Shown here: in pieces, positions 18,952 to 27,078 of the stretch
Layout of the letters: each line of letters starts with the position of its first letter
Numbering within the stretch: the stretch's first letter is position 1
Origin: Thermococcus gammatolerans EJ3
Lineage (GTDB): Archaea > Methanobacteriota_B > Thermococci > Thermococcales > Thermococcaceae
Length of the DNA stretch: 64,000 nucleotides
Assembly (NCBI RefSeq): GCF_000022365.1
Contig: NC_012804.1
Span: 1,612,001 to 1,676,000 of the forward strand
Direction: 5' to 3'
The notes under the pieces: generated by a model
What the model was told of the DNA's origin: nothing
Seen by the model: only the letters and a program-made list of their open reading frames with translations
Database searches by the model: none
Made by a program: the position numbers and the translations under genes

Positions 18952-19710
18952 CTACTTTTTCCGCCTCTGCCGCTCTATAGCCTCTTCGAGCGTCATGTTT
19001 CCGAGGGCCACTTCCCTCGCGAGCCTCGTGGATATGGTTATGTTGCCGCTCAGCTCCCTGCTCCTCCTTTTGATGTCCTCTATCTCGCGCTTTGTTGGCT
19101 CCCTGACCTCAAGCAGCTCGCCAATGGTGGTCTCTCTCCCCTCCCTGAGGCCGATGTTTATCGAGGCAACTATGTCCTGAACTCCGGGGGCCTCGGTGTT
19201 CCCGACCCTTGGTGTAGTTCTCGCCTCGTTCACGAGTATAACGCGGTAGTCGTAGCCGAGGGCCTGGCCGAGAGCCTTAAGGGTGAGCGTTCTCTGCCTC
19301 CTAGCACCGTGACCTATCTTTATTCTCGCCCCAGGGTACTTTTCGAGGAGCTCAAGAACTATGGAAACATCCCTCGGGTTTCTCATCCTGTGAACTTCAA
19401 GAACCCGGTTGTCGGCCACGACGCTGACACCGGGCCTCTCCCCTGGGTCTATGGCGATGAAAATCCTCCTGAACTTTTCCCTGCCCTCAAGAAACGCAAG
19501 GAGCTCGTCTACAAAACCCCCGTCCTTCACGAGGATTTTGGAAGGAAAATTCACCTTCTCCCAGCTGGCCTCATCAACGAGGACGACCTCAACGTCGAAG
19601 GGGATCTTCTCACCTGGCCTGAGGCTGTAGAACCCTATCCCGTAGGCCTTGAGGGTCTTCACGATCAGGTAATAGGCCCTCGCGTTCTCCGTGATGACCG
19701 CAACCCTCAT
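18952..19710 (-). CDS. RuvX/YqgF-like RNase H-fold protein
   Basis: A 252-residue protein of uncertain role. Residues 82-180 carry three motifs in the order and spacing of the RuvC/YqgF branch of the RNase H fold: FIAIDPGERPGVSVV (Asp88), VILVNEARTT (Glu162; compare the DERLTT block of RuvX) and VQDIVASINIGL (Asp179; compare VDxxAAxxIL). These would be the metal ligands of a nuclease. Residues 1-75 look like a separate small alpha/beta domain (MRVAVITENARAYYLIVKTL), and 190-252 is a charged helical tail. Family assignment is my inference from motifs. No clear Shine-Dalgarno; TATA at 19743-19750 gives a short leader. Confidence 0.6.
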   Translation of the reverse strand: MRVAVITENARAYYLIVKTLKAYGIGFYSLRPGEKIPFDVEVVLVDEASWEKVNFPSKILVKDGGFVDELLAFLEGREKFRRIFIAIDPGERPGVSVVADNRVLEVHRMRNPRDVSIVLELLEKYPGARIKIGHGARRQRTLTLKALGQALGYDYRVILVNEARTTPRVGNTEAPGVQDIVASINIGLREGRETTIGELLEVREPTKREIEDIKRRSRELSGNITISTRLAREVALGNMTLEEAIERQRRKK

Positions 19711-19740
19711 CCCTAACCCCTGCCAGGATGTCGGGGAAAA

Positions 19741-19752
19741 GTCTTAAATCTT
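19741..19752. promoter_or_regulatory. Shared bidirectional TATA region
   Basis: GGGGAAAAGTCTTAAATC reads as BRE/TATA rightward, and GGTGAAAGATTTAAG reads as BRE/TATA leftward. The same AT core can thus serve the RuvX-like gene (start 19710) and the acidic mini-protein gene (start 19783). Confidence 0.45.
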
Positions 19753-19782
19753 TCACCCCCAAATATGTGTGAGGTAGGTTCC

Positions 19783-19926
19783 ATGTCCCCACCCAAAAAG
19801 AAGGTTAAAGTCGAAGACGATGAGGATTATCTCGAGGAGGAGCTCTGGGAGGAGGACGACTTCGAGGAAGAGGACTGGGAAGAAGAGTGGGAGGACGAGG
19901 ACTGGGAGGAGGATGAAGACTGGTAG
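19783..19926 (+). CDS. Acidic tryptophan-rich mini-protein
   Basis: A 47-codon reading frame with ATG 19783 behind GAGGTAGG and a TATA-like element about 35 bases upstream. After a basic head (MSPPKKKVKV) the product is nearly all Glu/Asp with regularly placed aromatics (LWEEDDFEEEDWEEEW). Net charge is strongly negative; it is probably unstructured or partner-dependent. It lies antisense to the C-terminal 33 codons of the helical-repeat gene. Which of the two overlapping ends is translated is uncertain, but the signals in front of this frame are good. Confidence 0.55.
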   Translation: MSPPKKKVKVEDDEDYLEEELWEEDDFEEEDWEEEWEDEDWEEDEDW

Positions 19927-21002
19927 AAAAGCCTCTCCTCGAATTCCCTCTGGATTTTTACACCCATCTCAAATACCCTGCGGGACTTACCCAAAAGTTC
20001 CGGATCGTTTTTCTTCTTTGCCTCCCCCAGCATCTCAAAGGCGAGGAACTTGAGGAGGCGGGCAAGGAGGTAATCGCTCTCCGGTAGCAGGACTGTCTCC
20101 GCAAGATTTCTGTCGAGCAGTCCCCTCACCGCAACCTCCCGCAGGACGAGCAACCTCCTCAAGGGGTCTCCTATCTTTGGAGAGAGAAAAGCAAGTTTGT
20201 CAGGCTCTCCCCTCTCAATCGCCTCGATAGCGAGCAGATAAGCAAGATCTTCAGTTCTCCCGGCTTTTTTGACAAGCTCAAGGGCTTTCCCTAGAATCCC
20301 CGCCCGAAGGTAAATTAGCCCAGCAGCCTCGAGGAGTTCATCCCCCATCGGTTCTCCAAAGAGTTCAGCCCAGTACTCAAGCTCATCAACATTGGCCATC
20401 TCCTCGATCAGCCGTAAGTAGCCCAGCAAATAGTGGCTCTCCCTCCCTCCAAATCCGAAGTCCGGCCTTTCCGGAGGACTTCTCGGGGACTCGTTGAGGG
20501 GGACCACCTCGTTCCTGAACTCCCCTTTCATCCTGAGTATCTCCCCACCGGGCATCAGCTTGCCGTCCTTGAGGCTTATTCCCCCGGGAAGGGGCTTTAA
20601 GACCTCGACGTCACTCTCGTCAAGGCCGAGCTCGCTCAGGCTTATCTCCGTCCCCCTTTCAACTATTGCCTTGGCCAAGATAGTGGAAACACTTTGGAGG
20701 GCCTTTTTTCGGGCGAATTCCCCCTTTATCCTTCTGGCAACGTCTATGGCCAGTTTGAACTTCCCCTCCCTGGAAAAAATGTACGAGAGGTCCGAGAGAG
20801 TATCGTCCCTCAGGGATTCGGTCGAGATCGTCTCCGCGATCTGAATGGCCCTTTCGGGGCTCTTAGGGGCGTAGGCCTCCGCGACCCATCTGAGGGCGTA
20901 GTCCCTCCAGTAAGGCTCCTCAATGCTCTCCGCGATGAGCAGCGCAGTTTCCAGCTTCCCCTCGGAGAGGAGGGTTCTAACGTCGATTAACTTCTCATCC
21001 AT
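19827..21002 (-). CDS. Helical-repeat (TPR-like) protein with Ser-rich tail
   Basis: A 391-residue soluble protein. Two stretches (about 1-105 and 185-355) consist of antiparallel helix pairs resembling TPR/SEL1-type repeats (e.g. LIAESIEEPYWRDYALRWVAE). A middle segment (about 110-185) is loop-rich. The last 32 residues are almost only Ser with Gln, His and Lys, and are exactly antisense to the Glu/Asp codons of the acidic mini-gene, so they may be a read-through by-product of overlap and not selected sequence. ATG 21002 immediately follows the stop of the uridine phosphorylase gene. Probably a protein-interaction scaffold; function unknown. Confidence 0.7.
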   Translation of the reverse strand: MDEKLIDVRTLLSEGKLETALLIAESIEEPYWRDYALRWVAEAYAPKSPERAIQIAETISTESLRDDTLSDLSYIFSREGKFKLAIDVARRIKGEFARKKALQSVSTILAKAIVERGTEISLSELGLDESDVEVLKPLPGGISLKDGKLMPGGEILRMKGEFRNEVVPLNESPRSPPERPDFGFGGRESHYLLGYLRLIEEMANVDELEYWAELFGEPMGDELLEAAGLIYLRAGILGKALELVKKAGRTEDLAYLLAIEAIERGEPDKLAFLSPKIGDPLRRLLVLREVAVRGLLDRNLAETVLLPESDYLLARLLKFLAFEMLGEAKKKNDPELLGKSRRVFEMGVKIQREFEERLFYQSSSSSQSSSSHSSSQSSSSKSSSSQSSSSR

Positions 21003-21003
21003 C

Positions 21004-21837
21004 TCAACCCCTCAGCCCCGGGAACCACACCTTCTTTCCGGCTTTTTCCTTCTCCTCGTCCCATTCGGCGAGTATCTTCACCGCCTCGCTCGCGACCATC
21101 GCGGCTTCCTTCTCCCCGGCTTTGCCGAACTCGTTCGTAACGCGGTTCGCGAAGACGGCGCAGACGCAACCTGCCCTAAGCCCGTAGATGTTGGCAAGCG
21201 TGAACAGCGTAGCCGCTTCCATCTCGAAGTTCGTGACCCTCGCCTGCCTGAGGTCGTCGAGGATGTTCCTCGCGAAGCTTGGGAAGTAGCCGTTCAGACC
21301 CGGCCTGCCCTGACCGAGGTAGAAGCTGTCCGTCGAGGCAGTGATGCCAATGTGATACCTAACGCCGAGGGTTTCGGCCGCTTCAATCAGCGCGAGCGTG
21401 ACCTCAAGGTCAGCAACGGCCGGATACTCGACGCGGACGTACTGCTTTGAGGTTCCTTCAAGCCTCACGGCGGCCTTGGCTATAATCAGGTCGCCTATCT
21501 CCATCCCCGGCTGGATTGCACCTGTCGAGCCGACCCTTATGAACGTGTCAGCGCCTATCGCCGCGAGCTCCTCGACGGCGATAGCGGTTGAAGGCCCTCC
21601 TATTCCCGTCGAGGTGACGCTTATTGGGACGCCCTTGTATTTGCCGGTGTGCGTTCTGTACTCGCGGTGGAAGGCTATCTCCTTAGCTTCGTCCCATAGG
21701 GAGCTTATCTTTGGCACTCTCTCCGGGTCGCCTGGCAGGAGAACGTAGCGCGCCACATCACCTGGCTTGCAGGCTATGTGGTACTGGTAGCCCTCCTCGG
21801 TTTGAGGCCTCTCAGCTGAAATGAACTTCTCACCCAT
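21004..21837 (-). CDS. udp: Uridine phosphorylase (PNP/UDP family)
   Basis: Splits uridine with phosphate into uracil and ribose-1-phosphate for nucleoside salvage. The family signature STGIGGPSTAIAVEEL, phosphate-binding VLLPGDPERV and the late substrate block NFEMEAATLFTLA are present, and GDVARYVLLPGDPER at the start is typical of hexameric UPs. Start ATG 21837 has GGTGGT upstream (MGEKFISAERPQ), giving 277 residues; ATG 21870 is in frame but lacks such a site. Related enzymes cleave purine nucleosides, so the base preference is inferred. Followed two bases later by the helical-repeat gene. Confidence 0.87.
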   Translation of the reverse strand: MGEKFISAERPQTEEGYQYHIACKPGDVARYVLLPGDPERVPKISSLWDEAKEIAFHREYRTHTGKYKGVPISVTSTGIGGPSTAIAVEELAAIGADTFIRVGSTGAIQPGMEIGDLIIAKAAVRLEGTSKQYVRVEYPAVADLEVTLALIEAAETLGVRYHIGITASTDSFYLGQGRPGLNGYFPSFARNILDDLRQARVTNFEMEAATLFTLANIYGLRAGCVCAVFANRVTNEFGKAGEKEAAMVASEAVKILAEWDEEKEKAGKKVWFPGLRG

Positions 21838-22092
21838 AGCAACCACCTTTTTAAGCTGTGTCTGTGTCATTTATTTCTCGCCATCCCCTAAAAAGGTGAT
21901 GCCATGCCGCGCTCTTCCCTCTGCGGAAAACCCCGGTGGGCCAACATTCACAGTAGCTCCCCCAGTGTCGTGGAAGCTAATTATGGGTCAGGCTGAAAAG
22001 CAAGCTCGCCGCGCCACTATTGATGGGATCGAACCTTAAATTAACCCAAGGTATTTAAACTCTCGCGCTAACTAACTCTGGAGGTGGTGGCG
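21838..22092. other. Intergenic region with unexplained structured segment
   Basis: It holds the uridine phosphorylase leader on the left and the memo-family TATA box at 22048-22061 on the right. Between them, 21890-22040 is GC-rich and unlike a promoter. A GGTGAT Shine-Dalgarno precedes ATG 21904, which opens a 30-codon frame (MPRSSLCGKPRWAN...); a hairpin AGCTCCCCC/GGAAGCT spans 21955-21978; and GCCGCGC is repeated at 21906 and 22008. I cannot assign it to a known RNA or protein. Confidence 0.35.
22048..22061 (+). promoter_or_regulatory. TATA box of memo-family gene
   Basis: CCAAGGTATTTAAACT lies 32-45 bases upstream of ATG 22093. Confidence 0.6.
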
Positions 22093-22968
22093 ATGATTAG
22101 GTACCCGGCAGTCGCGGGGAGCTTCTATCCCGCCGATGATGAGCTCATCCTGATGCTCGAGAAGTTCTTCAGCGACCTCGGCGAGGAGGGAAGCGAGAGA
22201 AGGATAACCGCCGGAGTGGCACCCCACGCGGGTTACATCTTCTCGGGCTATACAGCATCGAGAACTTACAAGGCCATCTTCGAGGACGGCCTGCCGGAAA
22301 CCTTCGTAATCCTCGGGCCGAATCATACAGGCCTCGGCTCGCCGATAGCGGTCTATCCTGAGGGTGAGTGGCTCACCCCGCTCGGGAGTATAGAGGTTGA
22401 CGCCGAAATGGCAAAGGAGATAGCAAAGCTCTCCGGGATAGCGGATTTGGACGAATTAGCACACAAGTACGAGCACTCGATAGAAGTTCAGGTGCCCTTT
22501 ATCCAGTACCTCACCGAGCTTGCTGGAAAGGAGGTCAAAATCGTCCCGATAACCCTCGGAATCCAGGACGAGGACGTTTCGAGGGCCCTTGGAAAGGCGA
22601 TATTTGAGGCGAGCGAAAAGTTGGGCAGGGACGTCGTGGTCATAGCGAGCACGGACTTCATGCACTACGGCCCGGCCTACGGCTACGTACCCTTCAGGGC
22701 GAGGGCCGACGAGCTTCCGCACAGGATAAAGGAGTGGGACTTCAGGCTCATCAGGAGAATCCTCGACTTCGACGTTGACGGCCTTTTCAGGGAGCTCCGC
22801 GAGATGAGGCACACGATGTGCGGACCGGGGGCTGTTGGAACGGCGATAGTCTATTCGCGCCTCGCTGGAGCTGTTGAGGCTGAGCTTTTGCACTACACGA
22901 CGAGCTACGAGATCAGCAGGAGCACCGAGGCTGTTGTTGGCTACGCGAGCATCGTGATGAGGAGGTGA
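22093..22968 (+). CDS. Memo-family protein (AmmeMemoRadiSam system protein B)
   Basis: A 291-residue member of the Memo family, folded like class III extradiol dioxygenases. Metal-ligand positions of the family are visible: [20 protein letters not shown] (His), LGPNHTG (His), and the Cys block [10 protein letters not shown], together with [11 protein letters not shown] 22093 is preceded by GGAGGTGGTGG; an upstream GTG would overlap that site. In archaea it often goes with AMMECR1 and radical SAM proteins, but neither is beside it here. Biochemical role not settled; human Memo has been linked to copper and redox biology. Confidence 0.87.
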
Positions 22969-22999
22969 AGTTTTAATAGTTTCCCACCTATTTTCTACC

Positions 23000-23374
23000 A
23001 TGAACATCGACGATGCCGTGAGAAAAATCCTCCAGCTTGGCGGCGACCGGGTGAAGTTTATCATCCTCTTCGGCTCCCGCGCGAGGGGCGAGGCGAGAAA
23101 GGACAGCGACGTCGATTTGTGCGTCTACTACGAGGGCACTCCCAGGGAGGCCTTTGAGTTCAGGATGCGCGTTCTTGGAGTTCTTCCGGAGGAATACGAC
23201 GTCCAGATTTTCCAGCTTCTCCCGATTTATCTCAGAAAGGAGTGCCTCAGGGGAAAGGTTCTCTTCTGCAGGGACGAGACGTTCCTCTACGACCTCGCCT
23301 ACGAGACGCTAAAGGAGTGGGAGGACTTCAAGCGCTACTACTATGACTACCTCGGCTTGGAGGCGATAGAATGA
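23000..23374 (+). CDS. MNT-type minimal nucleotidyltransferase (orphan antitoxin-like)
   Basis: A 124-residue protein of the MNT/MntA group of the polymerase-beta superfamily. The signature FGSRARGEARKDSDVDLCV (about residues 24-42) has GSxxxG and the two metal-binding Asp residues (DVD), so it is potentially active. These proteins usually pair with a HEPN RNase toxin and silence it by AMPylation. Here the partner is missing: only a 14-codon stub overlaps this gene's stop before mevalonate kinase. TATA-like GTTTTAATAG lies about 25 bases upstream, so the transcript may be near leaderless. Confidence 0.8.
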   Translation: MNIDDAVRKILQLGGDRVKFIILFGSRARGEARKDSDVDLCVYYEGTPREAFEFRMRVLGVLPEEYDVQIFQLLPIYLRKECLRGKVLFCRDETFLYDLAYETLKEWEDFKRYYYDYLGLEAIE

Positions 23375-23415
23375 GGGTTGAGATGATAGAGAAACTTCTG
23401 GAGGGTCAAAAATGA
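23371..23415 (+). pseudogene. 14-codon stub, possible remnant of a HEPN partner gene
   Basis: ATG 23371 overlaps the MNT stop (ATGA), as HEPN genes normally do, and reads [14 protein letters not shown] before a TGA that itself overlaps the mevalonate kinase ATG. The peptide resembles the amphipathic first helix of DUF86 HEPN proteins, but it is too short to prove. It also carries GGAGGGTC, the Shine-Dalgarno for mevalonate kinase, so selection could keep it as a coupling leader. Both 23371 and 23412 start with ATGAGGGTT. Confidence 0.35.
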
Positions 23416-24416
23416 GGGTTCTGGCATCTGCTCCGGCTAAAATTATCCTCTTCGGCGAGCACAGCGTTGTCTATGGAAAACCAGCGATAGCGGCCGCGAT
23501 AAACCTGAGAACCTATGTGTGGGCCGAGTTCAACGAGAGGGGTGCAATAAAGATAGAGGCCAAGGACATACGCGTCCCTGGTTTGACCGTTTCGTTCTCT
23601 GAGGACGAGATTTACTTCGAGAGCGACTACGGAAAGGCCGCGGAGGTCCTCAGCTACGTCCGCCAGGCGATAGAGCTCGTGAGGGAGGAGGCCGACAAGA
23701 ACGGAAGAGGAATTACAGTCTCGATAACGTCCCAGATTCCCGTCGGGGCGGGTCTCGGTTCATCGGCAGCCGTAGCCGTCGCCACAATCGGCGCGGTTTC
23801 AAGGCTCCTCGGCCTCGAGCTGACCAACGAGGAAATCGGGAAACTCGGCCACAGGGTTGAACTCCTCGTTCAAGGGGCATCGAGCGGTATCGACCCGACG
23901 GTCTCAGCCATAGGTGGCTTCATCCACTACGAGAAGGGCAAGTTCGAGCCTCTACCCTTCATGGAGCTTCCAATCGTTGTGGGTTACACGGGCTCAAGCG
24001 GTTCAACGAAGGAGCTCGTCGCAATGGTGAGGAGAACGAGGGAGGAGATGCCCGAGATAATAGAGCCGATACTCCTCTCGATGGGTAAAGTGGTGGAGAA
24101 AGCGAAGGAGATCTTACTATCCGACCTTGAGGAGAAGATTCGCTTCGAGAGGCTTGGAAAGCTGATGAACATTAATCACGGTCTCCTCGATGCCCTCGGC
24201 GTTTCCACCAAGAAGCTCAGCGAGCTGGTTTATGCAGCCAGAACCGCGGGGGCTCTTGGAGCCAAGATAACCGGGGCCGGGGGAGGTGGCTGTATGTACG
24301 CTCTCGCGCCTGAGAAGCAGAGCGAAGTGGCAACGGCCATAACGATAGCCGGCGGAACGCCGATGATAACCGAGATAAGCAAAGAGGGCCTCAGAATAGA
24401 GGAGGTGATTCCGTGA
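23412..24416 (+). CDS. mvk: Mevalonate kinase
   Basis: A 334-residue GHMP kinase that phosphorylates mevalonate at C5 in isoprenoid (archaeal lipid) synthesis. Motif 1 [16 protein letters not shown] (about 6-21), the ATP loop [16 protein letters not shown] (about 111-126) with the conserved catalytic Asp in [13 protein letters not shown], and the C-terminal [14 protein letters not shown] are all in place and typical for mevalonate kinase. Start ATG 23412 with GGAGGGTC. It overlaps the following isopentenyl phosphate kinase gene by four bases (GTGA), forming a two-gene pathway unit. Confidence 0.94.
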   Translation: MRVLASAPAKIILFGEHSVVYGKPAIAAAINLRTYVWAEFNERGAIKIEAKDIRVPGLTVSFSEDEIYFESDYGKAAEVLSYVRQAIELVREEADKNGRGITVSITSQIPVGAGLGSSAAVAVATIGAVSRLLGLELTNEEIGKLGHRVELLVQGASSGIDPTVSAIGGFIHYEKGKFEPLPFMELPIVVGYTGSSGSTKELVAMVRRTREEMPEIIEPILLSMGKVVEKAKEILLSDLEEKIRFERLGKLMNINHGLLDALGVSTKKLSELVYAARTAGALGAKITGAGGGGCMYALAPEKQSEVATAITIAGGTPMITEISKEGLRIEEVIP

Positions 24417-25198
24417 TAATAGTCAAGATCGGGGGTAGCGTCTTCAGCGACAAGGATGGCGAGCCGGAGAACTTCGACCACGAAACCGTGAGAGGGCTCG
24501 CAGAGGAAATCGGGAGGTTCTACCCGGCGGAGAGATTTTTGATAGTTCACGGCGGCGGGAGCTTCGGCCATCACTACGCCAAGAAATACGGGATCCGCGA
24601 GGGCCTTCCGGAGGACTTCGATGTAGCGAGGGAGAGGATGATAGGATTCACGAGAACCCACCAGGCAATGCTCAGGGCCAACAACAACTTCCTCGATCAT
24701 TTTCTGGAGGTTGGCATTCCAGCTTTCCCGGTAGCCACATCTTCCGTCTTCATAACCGAGAACGGGGAGGTCGCCTACGGTGACGTGGAGGTCATAAAGA
24801 AGCTCCTCAAGCTGAGGTTCGTTCCGGTTTTATTCGGCGATGTCTCGGTCGACCTGGCGAAGGGCATAGACATCCTCTCGGGCGACCAGATAATAACTTA
24901 CCTCGCCAAGATGCTCAATCCGAAGAAGGTTATTTTCCTCATGGACGTCGACGGGATCTACGATGGGAAACCGGGGGAGGGACGGCTCTTGCAGAACATC
25001 AGCGTGGATGAGATTGACTCACTCCTGGAAAGACTGGATTGCTCGGCGAAGGACGTCACCGGCGGGATCTGCAACAAGCTCAGGGAGGCAAAGAAGATCG
25101 CCCGCTTTTCCGAGGTCTGGTTCGTGAACGGAAAAATACCGGGAAGGCTGGAGGGGGCGATACGGGGAGACGGATTTGGGACGAGGATTGTACATTAG
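24413..25198 (+). CDS. Isopentenyl phosphate kinase
   Basis: A 261-residue amino-acid-kinase-fold enzyme that turns isopentenyl phosphate into isopentenyl diphosphate in the archaeal mevalonate variants. Glycine-rich [11 protein letters not shown] (about 4-14) binds phosphate; [15 protein letters not shown] contains the family's diagnostic substrate histidine (His53, equivalent to His60 in characterised enzymes), and [10 protein letters not shown] plus [10 protein letters not shown] close the nucleotide site. GTG 24413 follows GGAGGTGATTCC and overlaps the mevalonate kinase stop. Confidence 0.92.
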   Translation: MIIVKIGGSVFSDKDGEPENFDHETVRGLAEEIGRFYPAERFLIVHGGGSFGHHYAKKYGIREGLPEDFDVARERMIGFTRTHQAMLRANNNFLDHFLEVGIPAFPVATSSVFITENGEVAYGDVEVIKKLLKLRFVPVLFGDVSVDLAKGIDILSGDQIITYLAKMLNPKKVIFLMDVDGIYDGKPGEGRLLQNISVDEIDSLLERLDCSAKDVTGGICNKLREAKKIARFSEVWFVNGKIPGRLEGAIRGDGFGTRIVH

Positions 25199-25247
25199 CT
25201 GGGACGAAATCCTTTTATTTTTCTTGACGTTGATAACTTTGATGACC

Positions 25248-25988
25248 ATGTTGCGTAAGACTTTAGCCTTTATGGTGCTCTTTATCCTCGCTTTCTGGGG
25301 GCTTCAGAAGGCATCTTCCGGTGGCTACCTGAGTGCTTTCGACGCATCCCCTGATAACCTGAACCTAAGCGTTCAGTCTAAGGACAACACCGTTATTGTT
25401 AAATGGGAGCTTCAAGGCGGAAGCATAGTTAGAACTCTCGCCGGCGGAAGGGACGCGGTTATTCTGGTTTATCCCGGCTGGGTGGAGGACAATGATTCGT
25501 GGCTTGTGCTGGGTGATGCCGAAAACCTGTCCGTGGCATTGAACGGTGAAAGCCCGAGGAATCTCACGATTATTTACCACCCGTTCCAGGTCTTGGTTTC
25601 CAACGGGAGCGCTCAGGCTAAATTGAGAGTCTTTGTAGTTCCCATCGATTTTCCGTCAACGGTTCAGTCCGGAAAAATCGAACTTAAACTGGTAACCTAC
25701 TACGGAACCTGCAACAACATCACCCTCGATGTAATTTACTTCCACAGTACGGGTAAAGGGGACTACCGGGATCTTGTGCTCCCCCTCTCAGTTGACTTTG
25801 GCAAAGGATTCCCCATACTCCCGGGTTTCAGGTCGAGGTTTAACCTCACAATTAAAGCATCTAAAATGCTAGAATTCCTCAGATCGGCCGTGAACGCCCA
25901 CTACCCAGGTAACTGGATTGATGAACCAAAGGGCTGGCTGGTCGTGAAAAAAGTGAACGTCACCGTCTGCCCACCCGAAACCTCTTAA
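25248..25988 (+). CDS. Secreted or membrane-anchored protein, unknown function
   Basis: A 246-residue product starting MLRKTLAFMVLFILAFWGL, a signal peptide or N-terminal anchor; the rest is beta-rich with several N-x-S/T sites (e.g. NLSV, NLTI, NITL), as expected for an extracellular domain. A TATA-like CCTTTTATTTTT lies at 25211-25221, so ATG 25248 would be almost leaderless; ATG 25242 is the alternative, and longer in-frame starts fall inside the kinase gene. I recognise no family. The codon use looks less GC-rich than that of neighbours. Confidence 0.55.
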   Translation: MLRKTLAFMVLFILAFWGLQKASSGGYLSAFDASPDNLNLSVQSKDNTVIVKWELQGGSIVRTLAGGRDAVILVYPGWVEDNDSWLVLGDAENLSVALNGESPRNLTIIYHPFQVLVSNGSAQAKLRVFVVPIDFPSTVQSGKIELKLVTYYGTCNNITLDVIYFHSTGKGDYRDLVLPLSVDFGKGFPILPGFRSRFNLTIKASKMLEFLRSAVNAHYPGNWIDEPKGWLVVKKVNVTVCPPETS

Positions 25989-26010
25989 CTTTTTTCGTCT
26001 TCTCTTTCCC
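25989..26010 (+). terminator. T-rich terminator candidate
   Basis: CTTTTTTCGTCTTCTCTTTCCC follows the stop of the secreted-protein gene with an oligo-T core of six. Confidence 0.45.
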
Positions 26011-26020
26011 GATGGTTTTA

Positions 26021-26116
26021 ATGAAGGCTTTTGATTTTGATAAAGAGGAGCTCACGGTCATCAGGGAGGTTGAGCACATCGAGCACTGCATAAGGGGGAA
26101 GATCCGGAAAGGTTAA
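26021..26116 (+). CDS. Possible 31-codon gene or gene remnant
   Basis: ATG 26021 opens MKAFDFDKEELTVIREVEHI... ending IRGKIRKG. The residue mix is that of a real soluble protein (amphipathic helix with His/Cys, HIEHC), yet there is no Shine-Dalgarno and the only TATA-like sequence (GGTTTTAATG) touches the start. It may be the leftover of a longer gene. Low certainty. Confidence 0.3.
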   Translation: MKAFDFDKEELTVIREVEHIEHCIRGKIRKG

Positions 26117-26164
26117 GTTAAGTGATCAGGGAAACGGTTTTGAGAGTGTGATTGGGTGATGTCC

Positions 26165-26926
26165 ATGTTCGCTGAGATTCTCACCGTTGGAGATGAACTC
26201 CTCACCGGGAACACCGTTGACAGCAACTCCGCCTTCATAGCCAAAAAGCTGACCGAGCGCGGCTACTGGGTGAGAAGGATAACCACCGTTGGCGACGACG
26301 TGGGAGATATAAAAGCGGCCGTTCTGGAGATCCTGGAAAGAAAACCCGAGGTTCTTGTGATTTCCGGCGGTCTGGGGCCGACTCACGATGACGTCACCAT
26401 GCTGGCTGTGGCTGAGGCTCTTGGAAAGAAGCTCGTCCCCTGCGAGGAATGCCTGGAGAGAATACGAGAGTTCTATCACAGGCTCTACGAGAAGGGCCTG
26501 ATAGACGATCCGGAGCTGAACGATGCTAGGAGAAAGATGGCATACCTGCCCGAGGGGGCCGAACCGCTTGAGAACAGCGAGGGCGCGGCCCCGGGAGCCT
26601 ACATCGAACATGGGAAAACCAAGATCTTTGTCCTCCCTGGAATGCCCAGGGAGATGAAGGCGATGCTCGAAAAGGAGGTTCTGCCGAGGCTGGGGGAGAA
26701 AAAGTTCGTCCAGCTCAAGTTTCTGGCGGAGATAACCGACGAGAGCAAGCTGGCACCGATACTCAGGGAAGCCCTGGAGAGGTTCAACGTGAAGATCCAC
26801 TCCTCCCCGAAGGGCTTTGGCAGGTACATAGGAATCATCGTCTTCGCGGAGTCTGAAGTGGAGGCCGAGAAGGTCGTGGGGTTCCTCAGGGAGAGGGGCA
26901 TCTCCCTTCAGCGGTGGAAGCTCTGA
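26165..26926 (+). CDS. CinA-like / molybdopterin-binding-domain protein
   Basis: A 253-residue protein with the MoCF-biosynthesis (MogA/CinA N-terminal) fold: VGDELLTGNTVDSNSAFIAKKL near the start, then VISGGLGPTHDDVT (about 75-88), and the partner segment FVLPGMPREMKAMLE. It has only the N-terminal domain of CinA and lacks the C-terminal NMN deamidase domain, hence the usual label 'NMN deamidase-related protein'; activity, possibly ADP-ribose pyrophosphatase as in COG1058 relatives, is not certain. ATG 26165 is supported by GGGTGAT four bases upstream; earlier GTG/ATG codons overlap that site. Confidence 0.82.
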   Translation: MFAEILTVGDELLTGNTVDSNSAFIAKKLTERGYWVRRITTVGDDVGDIKAAVLEILERKPEVLVISGGLGPTHDDVTMLAVAEALGKKLVPCEECLERIREFYHRLYEKGLIDDPELNDARRKMAYLPEGAEPLENSEGAAPGAYIEHGKTKIFVLPGMPREMKAMLEKEVLPRLGEKKFVQLKFLAEITDESKLAPILREALERFNVKIHSSPKGFGRYIGIIVFAESEVEAEKVVGFLRERGISLQRWKL

Positions 26927-27078
26927 GAGGAAGTTCAAAGTTTTCAGCCTTTTTCTGCAAAAATTTTTCGTCATTCTCGTGAAATCTGAAGGTTCTCCTC
27001 CTCTGATTTCAAAAGCTGGAAGCTTCTTTGCCCTTTTTCGTTAAACGGGAGTGTTTTAGGGTTTTGAGAAAATTAAAG

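Noticed and set aside
19827-19925. Ser-rich tail as a mucin-like functional domain
   Set aside because: The pattern is fully explained by reading antisense to Glu/Asp codons; without comparative data no function should be assigned.
22025-22035. GGTTCGATCCC on the minus strand, like a tRNA T-arm
   Set aside because: No acceptor stem, anticodon arm or D-arm can be built around it in either direction.
25176-25247. Upstream start for the secreted orphan inside the isopentenyl phosphate kinase gene
   Set aside because: It would add a non-signal-like segment ahead of a clear signal peptide and overlap the kinase and the TATA-like element.
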